This document shows, one piece after another, positions 43,905 through 54,364 of a stretch of 64,000 nt of DNA. Each line of letters begins with the position of its first letter. Positions within the stretch are counted from its first letter, which is position 1. The DNA is from Xanthomonas campestris pv. badrii (GTDB lineage: Bacteria > Pseudomonadota > Gammaproteobacteria > Xanthomonadales > Xanthomonadaceae): assembly GCF_012848175.1 (NCBI RefSeq), contig NZ_CP051651.1, positions 1,984,001 to 2,048,000 of the forward strand. The letters are read 5' to 3'. The notes under the pieces are model-generated. The model made no database searches. It worked only from the letters and a program-made list of their open reading frames with translations, and was not told the origin of the DNA. The position numbers and the translations under genes were made by a program.

Positions 43905-46900
43905 ATGAATCGTGCATTTGCGCTTGTCTGGAACGCGACCATCGGCAATTGGGTGGTGACGCACGAGCTGGTACACCGCCGCCGCAAGCCCGGGGCAGGG
44001 CGACGGATCGTGCCAGGATTGGTGATGGCAGCGGCAGGGGCCGCCAGCCCCATGTTGGCCTGGGGAGCCTGCACGCCTGCGATCCCGGCGGCGGGCGCAA
44101 CCGTGACCTGCACCGGCCTTGCCGGCACCGGTAATGCCTTTTCCAGCAACGCAAACAATCTCACACTCAACGTGGCTGCCGGGACGCAGATGACTGCGGG
44201 CCTGCTCGGGGGCACGGCGATCGCACTCGGTGGCACCAACGCCACGCTCAACAACAGCGGCTCCATCGACCCGTCCGTGCTTGGATTGCTGTCGGTGCTG
44301 AGCACCGGCGTCACCATGGGCAATACGAGCTCGACCGCGGTGATCGCCAACAATCTTGCAAGCGGCAGCATCTACGGCACCGGTGGTGTGCTCGGCGGCA
44401 ACCTGCTCAATCTCGACGGCATGGCGCTGGGCATCACCTCCGCCAGCAATGGCACGGTACAGATCAACAATGCCGGCTTGATCAGCAGCAGGCCGCTCAT
44501 CAACCTGTCGGTCCTGGGCGCCGACACCCCGGTCATTGCAGTGAGCGGCGGCGGCACCGTCAACGCCGTCAATACCGGCACCATCGAAGGACGCGTCGGT
44601 TTCCAGCCGTCCGCCACCGGCAATACCTTCATCAATGCCGGCACCATCAGTGGCAGCGTGGCGATGGGTGTCAACAGCACCAACACCTTCACTGCGGTGA
44701 CCGGCAGCAGCATCGGTAGCGCCGGCGGCGTCGGCCTGGAGCTGCTCGGTCCGGGCGGTCTGTTGCGCTTTGCGCGAGCCGGCGTGGTCGATGGCGGCGC
44801 AGGCGGAAACAACACGCTGGTTGCGCAGAATGCGGTCAGCGGAACCGGGAGCGGCAACACGGGCGCCGGTACGCTGAGCACGGACCAGTACATCAACTTC
44901 AACGGCCTGCGCGTCAATAGCGGTACCTGGACACTGGGCGGCGCAGGCAACTTTGGAAGCAGTGCGCTCAATGGCGGCGTGTTGCGATTTGCCACGCCGG
45001 CGCAACTCGGTACCGCCATCACGGCCAATGGCGGCACGCTCGAAGCCACTACCGGCCTGACGCTGGCGCCTGCGGGCGGCATCACGTTGGCCGCAGGTGG
45101 CTTGACCGTGCAAGGTGCCAACGCGCTGACCATCGGCAGCACGTTGAGCGGTGGAGGAGCGTTGACCAAGACCGGCTCCGGCGCGTTGAGCCTGGCCGGC
45201 ACCAACACTTTCACTGGTGGCGTGAATCTGGCAGGAGGTTCCCTGGCGGCTGGCAACAGCAGTGCGGTGGGCACCGGCACCATCACCGCATCCGGCGGCA
45301 GCCTGCTGGCGGATGCTGCGCTCGACCTGCCCAATGCGGTGGTGTTGAACACCGCGCTCGGCATCGGCGGCGCAAACAACGTGCGCCTTGGCGGCGTTGT
45401 CAGCGGAAGCGGCGCATTGAACAAGACCGGGTCGGGCACGCTGACCCTGGGCGGCGTCAACAGCTATACGGGGGGGACCACGCTGAGCGCGGGTACCACG
45501 GTGCTGGAGACGGCCAGCGCACTCGGCGGCGGTACCGTCACTGCCGCAGGCGGGACGCTGGATACGGCTGCACCGTTGACGCTTGGCAACGCGTTCGCGT
45601 TGGGCAGCACATTGGGCCTGGGCGCAAGCGGCAATGCATTGACCTTGACTGGATCGCTCGCAGGAACGGGGGGCATCACCAAGAACGGCTTCGGCACGCT
45701 TACGCTCAATGGAACGAACACCTATTCGGGCACCACCACACTGGCGGCGGGTACCCTGCAGTTGGGCAACAGCTCGGCGCTGGGCACCGGGCTGCTGGAT
45801 GTCATCGACAACGCCAACCTGAGCGCCAGCGCCGCATTGACGCTGGGCAACGCGGTCAATCTTGCGGGGCCGTTGACCTGGACCGGCACGCAGGCGCTCA
45901 CCCTGGGCGGCGTGATCAATGGCGCTGGCAGCCTGGTCAAGAGCGGCGCTGGCGATCTCAGCCTGACCAACATCAATGGCTACACCGGCGGCACCACGCT
46001 GAGCAATGGGCGGCTGGTGGTCGGCGCCAATGCGGCGCTGGGCACCGGCACACTCACTGCCAGCGGCGGCACCCTCGATGCAGGCGCCGCGGCGACCGTG
46101 ACCAACACGATATCGCTCACGGGCACGCTGGGCCTGGCCAGCAATGGAACCGCGTTGAACCTGGCCGGCACCATCAGCGGCGCGGGCGCGTTGACCAAGC
46201 TGGGCACCGGCACGCTCACCGTCAGTGGTCTGAATACCTACACCGGTGGCACCACGCTCAATGCCGGCACCTTGCAGATAGCGAACGGCAACGCGCTCGG
46301 CAGCGGTGCCCTGACAGTCACCGGCAATGCCGCGTTGCAAGGCAGCGCTCCAACCACGTTGACCAATGCGATTGCGTTGAATGCCGGGGCACTCACGCTC
46401 GATGGCGCACAGGCGCTGTCGCTCGGCGGCGGCATCAGCGGCGCCGGCAGCCTGGTCAAATCCGGAAGCGGGGACCTCACCCTGAGTGGCAACAACGCCT
46501 ACAGCGGGGGCACCACGCTGGGCGCGGGCAAGCTCATCGTGGGCAGCAACACGGCGCTTGGCACCGGTGCGCTCACCGCCGCCGCCGGTACCACGCTGGA
46601 GTCCATCGCGGTCAGCACGCTTGCCAATGCCATCGCCTTGACCGGGCTGGTCAACATCGGCGGCAGCAATGCGCTGACGCTCACCGGCACCGTCAGCGGC
46701 GCCGGCGGCCTGGACAAGCTCGGCCCCGCAAGCCTGACCCTGGCAGGGAACAACACGTATGCCGGAGGCACCCAGCTGACCGCAGGCAGCCTGTTGCTGG
46801 GCAGCGATACGGCGCTGGGCAGCGGCACCCTGACCGTTTCCGGTGGCCTGCTCGATGGCACTGCGGCGCGCGCGCTTGCCAACGCTGTCGTGCTGAATGC

Positions 46901-49900
46901 CGACCTGTCGATCGGCGGCAGCCAGGACCTGGCACTCAATGGAGGGATCAGCGGGGCAGGTGGGCTGGTCAAGGGCGGCAACGCGGCGCTGAGCCTGGGC
47001 GGTGCCAATACCTTTGCGGGCGGCGTGGATCTCGATGCGGGTGCCCTGCTTGTTGGCAGCAGCACGGCCCTGGGCAGTGGTGTGTTGACCGCTGCCGACG
47101 GCACGCAGTTGCAGGCCACCAGTGCGGTCACGCTGGCCAACGATGTCGCATTGGATGGCGCACTGTCGCTGACCGGCACCAACAGCCTTGGGTTGACCGG
47201 TACCGTGAGCGGGGCAGGTAGCCTGGTCAAGCAGGGCATCGGTGCATTGACGCTGATCGGCAACAACCTCTACACCGGCGGCACGCTGCTGGATGCGGGT
47301 TCGCTGGTGGTCGGCAGCAATGCCGCGCTGGGGACCGGCGCGCTGACCGCCGACGAGGGCACCGCACTCAACGCCAGCACCGCGGTCACCTTGCAGAATG
47401 CCATCACGGTGAACGGCGCGCTCAGCGTCGATGGGCAGGACCTGGGCCTGGCAGGCGTCATCGACGGTGCTGGAAGCCTGGTCAAGAACGGCACGCAAAC
47501 GCTCACGCTCGGCGGCAGCAATACCTGGTCGGGCGGCCTGCAGTTGCAGGCCGGCGCCGTGGTGGTCGGCAGCGACACTGCGCTGGGAACCGGTACGCTC
47601 ACCGCTGCAGGCGGTACGTCGCTGGACGCCAGCAGCGCGGTGACGCTGGCGAACGCGCTGGCGTTGAATGGTGCGTTGACGCTGCCAGGCACGCAGGACA
47701 TCGCCTTGGATGGCGTGATCAGCGGCACCGGCAGCCTGCAGAAGCAGGGCATCGCCAGCCTGACCCTGGGCAGTGCCAATACCTTCAGCGGCGGCGTCAC
47801 CCTGGACGCCGGTCGCCTGGTGCTGGGCAATGCCGGCGCGCTGGGCGCCGGTGACCTGACTGTCGCGGGTGCGGCGGAACTGGATGCCAACACCGCGCTG
47901 GGTATCGGCAATGCCGTGCAGTTGAACAGCCAGCTCAACCTGGTCGGCAGCAACGATCTGGCGGTGAATGGCGCCATCACCGGCACCGGCAGCCTGATCA
48001 AGACTGGCGCGTCCACGTTGGCGCTGACTGCGAGCAACAGCTACAGCGGTGGCACCACGCTCGCGGCGGGCAAGATTGCGGTAGGCGCGGACACGGCGCT
48101 CGGCAGCGGCAGCCTGTCGGTCACCGGCAACTCGGTGCTGAGCAATGCGATCGCCGTGGCCCTGGGCAACGCGATCGACCTGGGCGCCGCGCTGACCATC
48201 GACAACGCGGCGGACATGCTGGCCAGCGGCACGATCGGCGGTGCAGGCGCATTGACCAAGACCGGTCTCGGCACCTTGACGCTGAGTGGCAGCAATACCT
48301 ACACCGGCCCGCTGGCGATCCAGGGTGGAACGGTAGTGGCCAGCACCGCGGCATCGCTGGGCAATGCCAGCCTGGTCGACTTGGCCGCCGGCGCGACGCT
48401 GAACCTGACCAACGGCGGGCTGATCAACGCGCTCGCCGGCACGGGCAGCGTGGACACCGATGCCGGTGCGACCCTGCAGTTGGGCAGCGGCGACTTCGCC
48501 GGCAGCCTGGGCGGCGGCGGTAACCTGGACAAGGTCGGCGCGGGCACCGTGCGTTTGCTCGGCAGCAGCGCGATTGGCGGCGCGACCCAGGTCAGCGGGG
48601 GGGCCCTGGATGTGGTCGGCAGCCTCGGCACCAGTGCAGTGAACGTTGCGCTTGGCGGCACGCTGACCGGTTCCGGCAGCAACGGCACCATCTCGAGCGA
48701 CACCACCATCGGCAACGGTGGCCGGCTGGCATTGACCAGCGGCTCCTCGCTCAGTGTGGGCGGCCTGACGCTGGCACCGGGCGCCATCGTGGACGTCGGG
48801 CTGGCTGCACCGAGCACCACGCGCCTGCTGGCGGTCAACGGCAATCTCACCCTGGATGGCACACTCAATGTCACCGACATCGGCGGCTTCGGCAGCGGTG
48901 TGTACCGGTTGATCGATTACACCGGTGCGCTGACCAACAACGGCATGCTGTTCGGCGCGATACCGGGCAGTGTCGACATCAGCCAGCTGGCGTTGCAGAC
49001 GGCCATCGGCCAGCAGATCAACCTGGTGGTCACGGCGCCGGGCAGCATCGTGCAGTTTTGGGACGGGGTGCAGACCACTGCCAACGGCACGGTGGACGGC
49101 GGCTCGGGCGTGTGGGGGGCCGCCACCAACTGGACCGGCCAGGATGGCTCGGCCAACAGCACCTGGCAAGGCGACTTTGCCGTGTTCTCCGGCACGGCAG
49201 GTAGCGTGGGCGTGCAGGGCACGCAGGAGGTGGGTGGCCTGCAGTTCGTGAGCGATGGCTACCAGTTGACCGATGCGGGCGCCGCTGCGCTCAACGTCAC
49301 CGCGCCGCTCACCGCCATTCGCGTGGACCCCGGTGCAACGGCCACGATCGATGTCGCCATCTCCGGCATCGGCGGCGTGCAGAAACTCGACACCGGCACC
49401 CTGGTGCTCGACGCAGCCAATAGCTATGCCGGCGGCACCTCGCTGAGTGGCGGCACGCTGGTGCTGGGCGATGCGCAGGCATTGGGCACCGGCGCGCTGA
49501 CCGCCGCTGGCGGCACCCGCATCGACAGCAACCAGGCGCTGGCCGTGGGCAATGCAGTGGTGCTCGACGGTACAGTGACGCTGCCCGGCAGCAACGACCT
49601 GGGATTGTCCGGGCCAGTCAGCGGTGCCGGCGGATTGATCAAGGACGGCAGCAGCACACTCACCCTGGCCGGCAACAACAGCTACAGCGGCGGCAGCGTG
49701 TTGAATGCCGGCACGCTGCTCGTCGGCAGCACTACCGCCCTGGGCACGGGCAGCCTGTCGGTGCTGGGCACTTCCACCTTGAGCAATGCCATTGCACTGG
49801 CGCTGGGCAACACCGTCACGCTCGGCGCCGATCTGACCATCGCCAGCGCTGCCGATCTGGCGCTGACCGGCACGCTCAGCGGCACCGGCGCACTGACCAA

Positions 49901-52900
49901 GACAGGGCTCGGCACCCTGACCCTGTCCGCTGCCAACAGCTTCAGTGGCCCGGTCACCGTGCAGTCCGGCGTGCTTGCCACCTCTGCCAGCGGCACCCTG
50001 GGTAGCGCCAGCACGGTGGATGTGGCGGCGGGTGCGCAATTGGCGCTGGGCAGCAGCACCAACCTGAGCGCCGTGAGCGGGCTGGGCGAAGTCGCCATTG
50101 CCGGCGGCAGCACCTTGCAGCTGGGCGGCGACAACAGCGATCGAACCTTCGCCGGCAGCTTCAGCGACGCCGGCAATCTGGACAAGGCCGGCACCGGCAC
50201 CTTGCAACTCACCGGCAGCAGCGCGCTGGGTGGCACCACCCAGGTTCTCGGCGGCACGCTGGATGTGGATGGCAGCCTGGCCAGCGCGGGCGGCGTCAGC
50301 GTGGCCAGTGGCGGCACGCTGAGCGGCAGCGGTGTGATCGATGCCGCGGTCAGCGTCAATGACGGTGGCCGCCTGGTGGTGAGCAGCGGCGCCTTGCTGA
50401 CTACCGGCAGCCTGAGCATGGCCCCCACTGCCACGCTCGATGCCTTCCTGGGAATCCCCAGCCAGACCGGCGTGCTGGCGGTCAATGGCAACCTCACGCT
50501 GGACGGTACGCTCAACATCACCGACATCGGCGGCTTCGGTAGCGGCGTCTATCGTTTGATCGACTACAGCGGCGCGTTGACCGATAACGGCATGAACATC
50601 GGCACGTTGCCCGGTAGCGTGGATCCCACCCAGCTGACCTTGCAGACGGCGCTTGCCCAACAGGTCAACGTGGTGGTGCTCTCGCCCGGCAGCAACGTGC
50701 AGTTCTGGGATGGCGCGCAGACCATTGCCAACGGCGCCATCGACGGCGGCAACGGTACCTGGACCAGCACTGCCACCAACTGGACGGCCATCGACGGCCT
50801 GACCAACAGCGATTGGCAGAGCAGTTTTGCCGTCTTCGGCGGTAGCGCCGGCACCGTGGGTGTGCAGGGCACCCAGGGCATCACCGGCATGCAGTTCATC
50901 ACCGATGGCTATGTGCTGAGCGATGCAGGCGCCGGCGCACTGAGCGCCAATGCCGCCACGACCATCATCCGCGTCGATCCCGGCGTCACCGGCACCATCG
51001 ACGTTGCCATCGGCGGCGCTGGCGCACTGCAGAAACTCGACACCGGCACCCTGGTGCTCGACGCCGCCAACAGCTATGCCGGCGGCACATCGTTGGGGGG
51101 CGGCACGCTGGTGCTGGGCGATGCGCAGGCATTGGGCACCGGCGTGCTGACCGCCGCCGGCAGCACCCGCATCGACAGCAACCAGGCACTGGCCGTGGGC
51201 AACGCAGTGGTGCTGGACGGCGCGGTGACGCTGCTCGGCAGCAACGACCTGGCGTTGTCCGGGCCAATCAGCGGTGCCGGCGGAGTGATCAAGGACGGCA
51301 CCGGCACACTCACCCTGGCCGGCAACAACAGCTACGCCGGCGGCAGCGTGCTGAATGCCGGCACGCTGCTGGTCGGCAGCAACACCGCACTGGGGAGCGG
51401 CACGCTGTCGGTGGCTGGCGATTCGGTGCTCAGCAATGCGATTGCCGCCGCGCTGGGCAACGCGATCAACCTGGGCGCTGCGCTGACTGTCGACACACCG
51501 GCCGACCTGAGCCTGGCCGGCAACATCGCCGGCAGCGGCGCGCTGATCAAGACCGGCACCGGCACGTTGACGCTGGCCGGCAGCAATACCTATACCGGGG
51601 GCACGACGCTCACTGCGGGCACCCTGGTTGGCGATAGCGCGAGCCTGCAGGGCGGGATCGTCGACAACGCCACGCTGGTGTTCAACCAGGCGGGTGATGG
51701 TGTGTTTGGCGGGTCGATCACCGGCACCGGCACCCTGATCAAGGATGGCGCCGGTGCCTTGCTGCTCAACGGCGCAAATGGCTACACCGGCGGCACCACG
51801 ATTGCCGCCGGCAGCCTGATCGGCGACACCACCAGCCTGCAGGGCAATATCGCCAACAATGCGGCACTGGTGTTCAACCAGGGCAGCGGCGGCGTGTATG
51901 CCGGCGTGGTCAGCGGCACCGGCTCGCTGGAAAAGACCGGCGGCGGCGCGCTGCAGCTGACCGGCGCCAACAGCTATTCCGGCGGCACCTTGATCAGTGC
52001 GGGCAGCTTGATCGGCGATACCACCAGCCTGCAGGGCGATGTGATCGACAATGCCACCCTGGTGTTCGACCAAGCCGGCGACGGCACGTTTGCCGGCACC
52101 ATCAGCGGCGTCGGCAGCGTGGTGAAGCAGGGCGCCGCTGTCCTCACGCTGGCCGGCAGCAATGCCTACAGCGGTGGCACCACCGTGGCCAGTGGCACCC
52201 TGCAAGGCAACACCACCAGCCTGCAGGGCAACATCCTCGACAATGCGGTGCTGGTCTTCGACCAGGCCGGGGACGGCACGTTCGCCGGCACCATCACCGG
52301 CAGCGGCGCGCTGATCAAGACCGGCGCCGGTGCGCTCACCCTGGATGGCAGCAACACGTATCTGGGGGGGACCACGGTCAGCGTGGGCAACCTGATCGGC
52401 AACACCGCCAGCCTGCAAGGCGACATCACCAACAATGCCACGCTGACCTTCCTGCAAACCGGCAACGGCATCTATTCGGGCCGCTTGTTCGGCGTCGGAG
52501 GCTTCATCAAGAGCGGCCTGGGCACGCTGTTGATGACCGCCAACAGCAGCAGCTACGCCGGGCCGACCGAGGTCAATGCCGGCACCCTGAGCGTGGGCAA
52601 TCTCGCCAATCCAGGCGCCGCACTCGGCGGGGCGGTCACCGTGGGGCCGGGCGGTACGCTCACCGGCAGCGGCACCATCGGCAGCCTCGTGCTTTCCGGT
52701 GGCAACCTGCTCATCGGCGGCGCCAACGGCACGCTCGCTGTCAGCGGCAATGCCACGATCGGCAGCGGGTCCACCGTGCAGGTCGCGCCAGGGGCCGATG
52801 GAGGCGTGACGCCGGTGACAGTGGGCGGTGCGGCGATCGTGGCGCCGGGCAGCACCTTGCAGATGGTACGTGCCGCCGAGTGGCCACTGTTCACCGAAAT

Positions 52901-54101
52901 TCCGGTGATCAATGCCGCCGCTGGGGTGAGCGGGCAATTCACCAACATCGTGGCCGATTACGCCTTCGTCGACCCGAACTTCAACAGCAGCGCCACCGGA
53001 CTGTCGATCTTCCTGGGGCGCAACACCGTGGGGATGATCGACACGGTCACCACTCCCAACCAGCAGGCCGCGGCATCCGCCGTGGATGGCCTGCCGGTGA
53101 CCAGCCCGGTGTATCAATCGGTCGTGCGGTTGCCGGACGATCCCACGGCGTTGGCCACTGCCTTCGCATCACTGTCGGGCGAAAGCCATGCCAGTACCGC
53201 CACCGCGATGCTGGATAGCCGTTTCCTGACCAGCGGCATCGGCAGCCATCTGCGTGGCGACAGCCAGGACACCCGGATCGGCGAGACCATGGTCTGGATC
53301 ACCGGGCGCAGCCTGCCCAATCGTGTCGATGGCGATGCCGATACGCATGCAGTGCGCCGCGAAGACAACGGTGTGATGGCCGGTGCGGAACGTCGCGTCG
53401 GCGAGCGCAGCGTGGTCGGCGTGGCGGTGGGCAGCCAGGACATCGAGAGCTGGTCGCGCGAGTGGGGCGATCGTGCCGACATCGAGGGCACGCATGCCGG
53501 CGTATACGCGCAGGCAGCGTGGTCCGCGTTCTCGCTGCAGGGCGCGCTGGACTACGCCGACTACCGGGTGGACGCCTCGCGCCGCGTGCTGCTGCCCGAT
53601 GTGCTCGAAGAACGCCTCAGCAGCGACTACGATGCCACCGCGATCACCGCATCGCTGGAAGCGTCCTGGCAACTGCGCAGCGGCAATGCGGTCTACACCC
53701 CGTTTCTTGCCGCCGATTACACCCGCCTGAAGACCGACGGCTTCAGCGAGCGCGGCGGAATTGCCGGGCTGGCGGTGGAGCGCGCCACCGACGAGTTCAT
53801 CACCGGCACGCTGGGCGTGCGTGGGCAGTGGGCGCTTGGTCAGCAGGCAGCACTGCATGCGTCGCTGGGTTGGCGGCATGCGTTTGGCGACCGTGCCGTG
53901 CAGCGCTCGGCCGGCTTTATCGACACCGATGCGCAGTTTGTGGTGCAGAGCGTCACCCTTGCCAGGAACGCGGTGATCGGCGAGCTGGGAGTCGGCCTGG
54001 TCACCTCACCGAACAGCCGCATGTCGTTGTCGCTGCAAGGCCTCGAAGGCGACGGCCAGACCGCCTATGGCGGGCAGGTGAGCTGGGGCTGGAGCTTCTG
54101 A
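43905..54101 (+). CDS. Giant autotransporter adhesin with PATR repeats
   Basis: A 3398-residue type Va autotransporter. It opens with an extended signal peptide region (NRAFALVWNATIGNWVVTHEL) followed by a hydrophobic core ending ASPMLAWG. The passenger is a long beta-helix built from autotransporter-associated repeats of the form G(S/A)LxKxGxGxLxLxGxNxYxGGTxLxxGxLxxG. A module of about 550 residues is present twice in tandem (about 1428-1978 and 1978-2528), and five 64-residue units follow (about 2570-2860). Residues about 3130-3398 are the beta-barrel, ending in aromatic GWSF. Likely a surface adhesin or biofilm factor. It lies in an area with a GC dip upstream. Confidence 0.93.
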   Translation: MNRAFALVWNATIGNWVVTHELVHRRRKPGAGRRIVPGLVMAAAGAASPMLAWGACTPAIPAAGATVTCTGLAGTGNAFSSNANNLTLNVAAGTQMTAGLLGGTAIALGGTNATLNNSGSIDPSVLGLLSVLSTGVTMGNTSSTAVIANNLASGSIYGTGGVLGGNLLNLDGMALGITSASNGTVQINNAGLISSRPLINLSVLGADTPVIAVSGGGTVNAVNTGTIEGRVGFQPSATGNTFINAGTISGSVAMGVNSTNTFTAVTGSSIGSAGGVGLELLGPGGLLRFARAGVVDGGAGGNNTLVAQNAVSGTGSGNTGAGTLSTDQYINFNGLRVNSGTWTLGGAGNFGSSALNGGVLRFATPAQLGTAITANGGTLEATTGLTLAPAGGITLAAGGLTVQGANALTIGSTLSGGGALTKTGSGALSLAGTNTFTGGVNLAGGSLAAGNSSAVGTGTITASGGSLLADAALDLPNAVVLNTALGIGGANNVRLGGVVSGSGALNKTGSGTLTLGGVNSYTGGTTLSAGTTVLETASALGGGTVTAAGGTLDTAAPLTLGNAFALGSTLGLGASGNALTLTGSLAGTGGITKNGFGTLTLNGTNTYSGTTTLAAGTLQLGNSSALGTGLLDVIDNANLSASAALTLGNAVNLAGPLTWTGTQALTLGGVINGAGSLVKSGAGDLSLTNINGYTGGTTLSNGRLVVGANAALGTGTLTASGGTLDAGAAATVTNTISLTGTLGLASNGTALNLAGTISGAGALTKLGTGTLTVSGLNTYTGGTTLNAGTLQIANGNALGSGALTVTGNAALQGSAPTTLTNAIALNAGALTLDGAQALSLGGGISGAGSLVKSGSGDLTLSGNNAYSGGTTLGAGKLIVGSNTALGTGALTAAAGTTLESIAVSTLANAIALTGLVNIGGSNALTLTGTVSGAGGLDKLGPASLTLAGNNTYAGGTQLTAGSLLLGSDTALGSGTLTVSGGLLDGTAARALANAVVLNADLSIGGSQDLALNGGISGAGGLVKGGNAALSLGGANTFAGGVDLDAGALLVGSSTALGSGVLTAADGTQLQATSAVTLANDVALDGALSLTGTNSLGLTGTVSGAGSLVKQGIGALTLIGNNLYTGGTLLDAGSLVVGSNAALGTGALTADEGTALNASTAVTLQNAITVNGALSVDGQDLGLAGVIDGAGSLVKNGTQTLTLGGSNTWSGGLQLQAGAVVVGSDTALGTGTLTAAGGTSLDASSAVTLANALALNGALTLPGTQDIALDGVISGTGSLQKQGIASLTLGSANTFSGGVTLDAGRLVLGNAGALGAGDLTVAGAAELDANTALGIGNAVQLNSQLNLVGSNDLAVNGAITGTGSLIKTGASTLALTASNSYSGGTTLAAGKIAVGADTALGSGSLSVTGNSVLSNAIAVALGNAIDLGAALTIDNAADMLASGTIGGAGALTKTGLGTLTLSGSNTYTGPLAIQGGTVVASTAASLGNASLVDLAAGATLNLTNGGLINALAGTGSVDTDAGATLQLGSGDFAGSLGGGGNLDKVGAGTVRLLGSSAIGGATQVSGGALDVVGSLGTSAVNVALGGTLTGSGSNGTISSDTTIGNGGRLALTSGSSLSVGGLTLAPGAIVDVGLAAPSTTRLLAVNGNLTLDGTLNVTDIGGFGSGVYRLIDYTGALTNNGMLFGAIPGSVDISQLALQTAIGQQINLVVTAPGSIVQFWDGVQTTANGTVDGGSGVWGAATNWTGQDGSANSTWQGDFAVFSGTAGSVGVQGTQEVGGLQFVSDGYQLTDAGAAALNVTAPLTAIRVDPGATATIDVAISGIGGVQKLDTGTLVLDAANSYAGGTSLSGGTLVLGDAQALGTGALTAAGGTRIDSNQALAVGNAVVLDGTVTLPGSNDLGLSGPVSGAGGLIKDGSSTLTLAGNNSYSGGSVLNAGTLLVGSTTALGTGSLSVLGTSTLSNAIALALGNTVTLGADLTIASAADLALTGTLSGTGALTKTGLGTLTLSAANSFSGPVTVQSGVLATSASGTLGSASTVDVAAGAQLALGSSTNLSAVSGLGEVAIAGGSTLQLGGDNSDRTFAGSFSDAGNLDKAGTGTLQLTGSSALGGTTQVLGGTLDVDGSLASAGGVSVASGGTLSGSGVIDAAVSVNDGGRLVVSSGALLTTGSLSMAPTATLDAFLGIPSQTGVLAVNGNLTLDGTLNITDIGGFGSGVYRLIDYSGALTDNGMNIGTLPGSVDPTQLTLQTALAQQVNVVVLSPGSNVQFWDGAQTIANGAIDGGNGTWTSTATNWTAIDGLTNSDWQSSFAVFGGSAGTVGVQGTQGITGMQFITDGYVLSDAGAGALSANAATTIIRVDPGVTGTIDVAIGGAGALQKLDTGTLVLDAANSYAGGTSLGGGTLVLGDAQALGTGVLTAAGSTRIDSNQALAVGNAVVLDGAVTLLGSNDLALSGPISGAGGVIKDGTGTLTLAGNNSYAGGSVLNAGTLLVGSNTALGSGTLSVAGDSVLSNAIAAALGNAINLGAALTVDTPADLSLAGNIAGSGALIKTGTGTLTLAGSNTYTGGTTLTAGTLVGDSASLQGGIVDNATLVFNQAGDGVFGGSITGTGTLIKDGAGALLLNGANGYTGGTTIAAGSLIGDTTSLQGNIANNAALVFNQGSGGVYAGVVSGTGSLEKTGGGALQLTGANSYSGGTLISAGSLIGDTTSLQGDVIDNATLVFDQAGDGTFAGTISGVGSVVKQGAAVLTLAGSNAYSGGTTVASGTLQGNTTSLQGNILDNAVLVFDQAGDGTFAGTITGSGALIKTGAGALTLDGSNTYLGGTTVSVGNLIGNTASLQGDITNNATLTFLQTGNGIYSGRLFGVGGFIKSGLGTLLMTANSSSYAGPTEVNAGTLSVGNLANPGAALGGAVTVGPGGTLTGSGTIGSLVLSGGNLLIGGANGTLAVSGNATIGSGSTVQVAPGADGGVTPVTVGGAAIVAPGSTLQMVRAAEWPLFTEIPVINAAAGVSGQFTNIVADYAFVDPNFNSSATGLSIFLGRNTVGMIDTVTTPNQQAAASAVDGLPVTSPVYQSVVRLPDDPTALATAFASLSGESHASTATAMLDSRFLTSGIGSHLRGDSQDTRIGETMVWITGRSLPNRVDGDADTHAVRREDNGVMAGAERRVGERSVVGVAVGSQDIESWSREWGDRADIEGTHAGVYAQAAWSAFSLQGALDYADYRVDASRRVLLPDVLEERLSSDYDATAITASLEASWQLRSGNAVYTPFLAADYTRLKTDGFSERGGIAGLAVERATDEFITGTLGVRGQWALGQQAALHASLGWRHAFGDRAVQRSAGFIDTDAQFVVQSVTLARNAVIGELGVGLVTSPNSRMSLSLQGLEGDGQTAYGGQVSWGWSF
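48190..49839 (+). repeat. Autotransporter internal module, copy 1
   Basis: About 1650 bp (550 residues), from GALTKTGLGTLTLS through a TDIGGFGSGVYRLIDY segment, a VQFWDG segment and the next LDTGTLVLDAANSYAGG repeat. Matching points in the second copy lie 1648-1650 bases further on. Boundaries are approximate. Confidence 0.7.
49840..51489 (+). repeat. Autotransporter internal module, copy 2
   Basis: Second tandem copy of the 550-residue module. Nucleotide identity is highest near 49378-49680 versus 51028-51330, where long runs are the same. It is lower around the VQFWDG segment, so parts were copied or homogenised recently and others have diverged. Confidence 0.7.
51620..52480 (+). repeat. 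Five tandem 192-bp units in the autotransporter
   Basis: Units of 64 codons starting at the GNTTSLQGNI-type segment (LIGDTTSLQG, LQGNTTSLQG, LIGNTASLQG and variants), spaced 192 bases apart. Each ends in a PATR GGxGALxLxGxNxYxGGT motif. Confidence 0.75.
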
Positions 54102-54172
54102 TCGCCTATGTTGGATACGCCATGCGATGGACTGATCGCGCTGCACCGACAGTGGCGCATGGCTGGCGATGA

Positions 54173-54208
54173 ACCCACCAGGCCCCGGCATGCCGGGGCC
54201 TGGTGGGT
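54173..54208. terminator. 36-base perfect palindrome between the convergent autotransporters
   Basis: An uninterrupted inverted repeat centred on GGCATGCC, 71 bp after the large autotransporter stop. It can form an 18-bp or slightly shorter stem on either strand. There is no T-run. It probably marks the transcript end. Confidence 0.6.
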
Positions 54209-54364
54209 GTGCCTGTTGATGGAGGCGCCCTTGGGAAGTGAGGACGTTATCGTTGGTCGTGGCGCTTTCGGGATCCGGGATTCGAGAGTGGGGGATTCGC
54301 TCGAGCGCCGGCATCAACGCGCCTGGCCTCGGGAGCGGAGACAACCCTGCGGGCGCAGGCGTGA

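Noticed and set aside
43734..53117. A 3127-codon open frame on the minus strand opposite the large autotransporter
   Set aside because: It mirrors the repeat structure and strong GC codon bias of the plus-strand gene. Its translation (GAGDGAGQ-like runs) has no signal, domain or start region, while the plus strand has signal peptide, PATR motifs and barrel.
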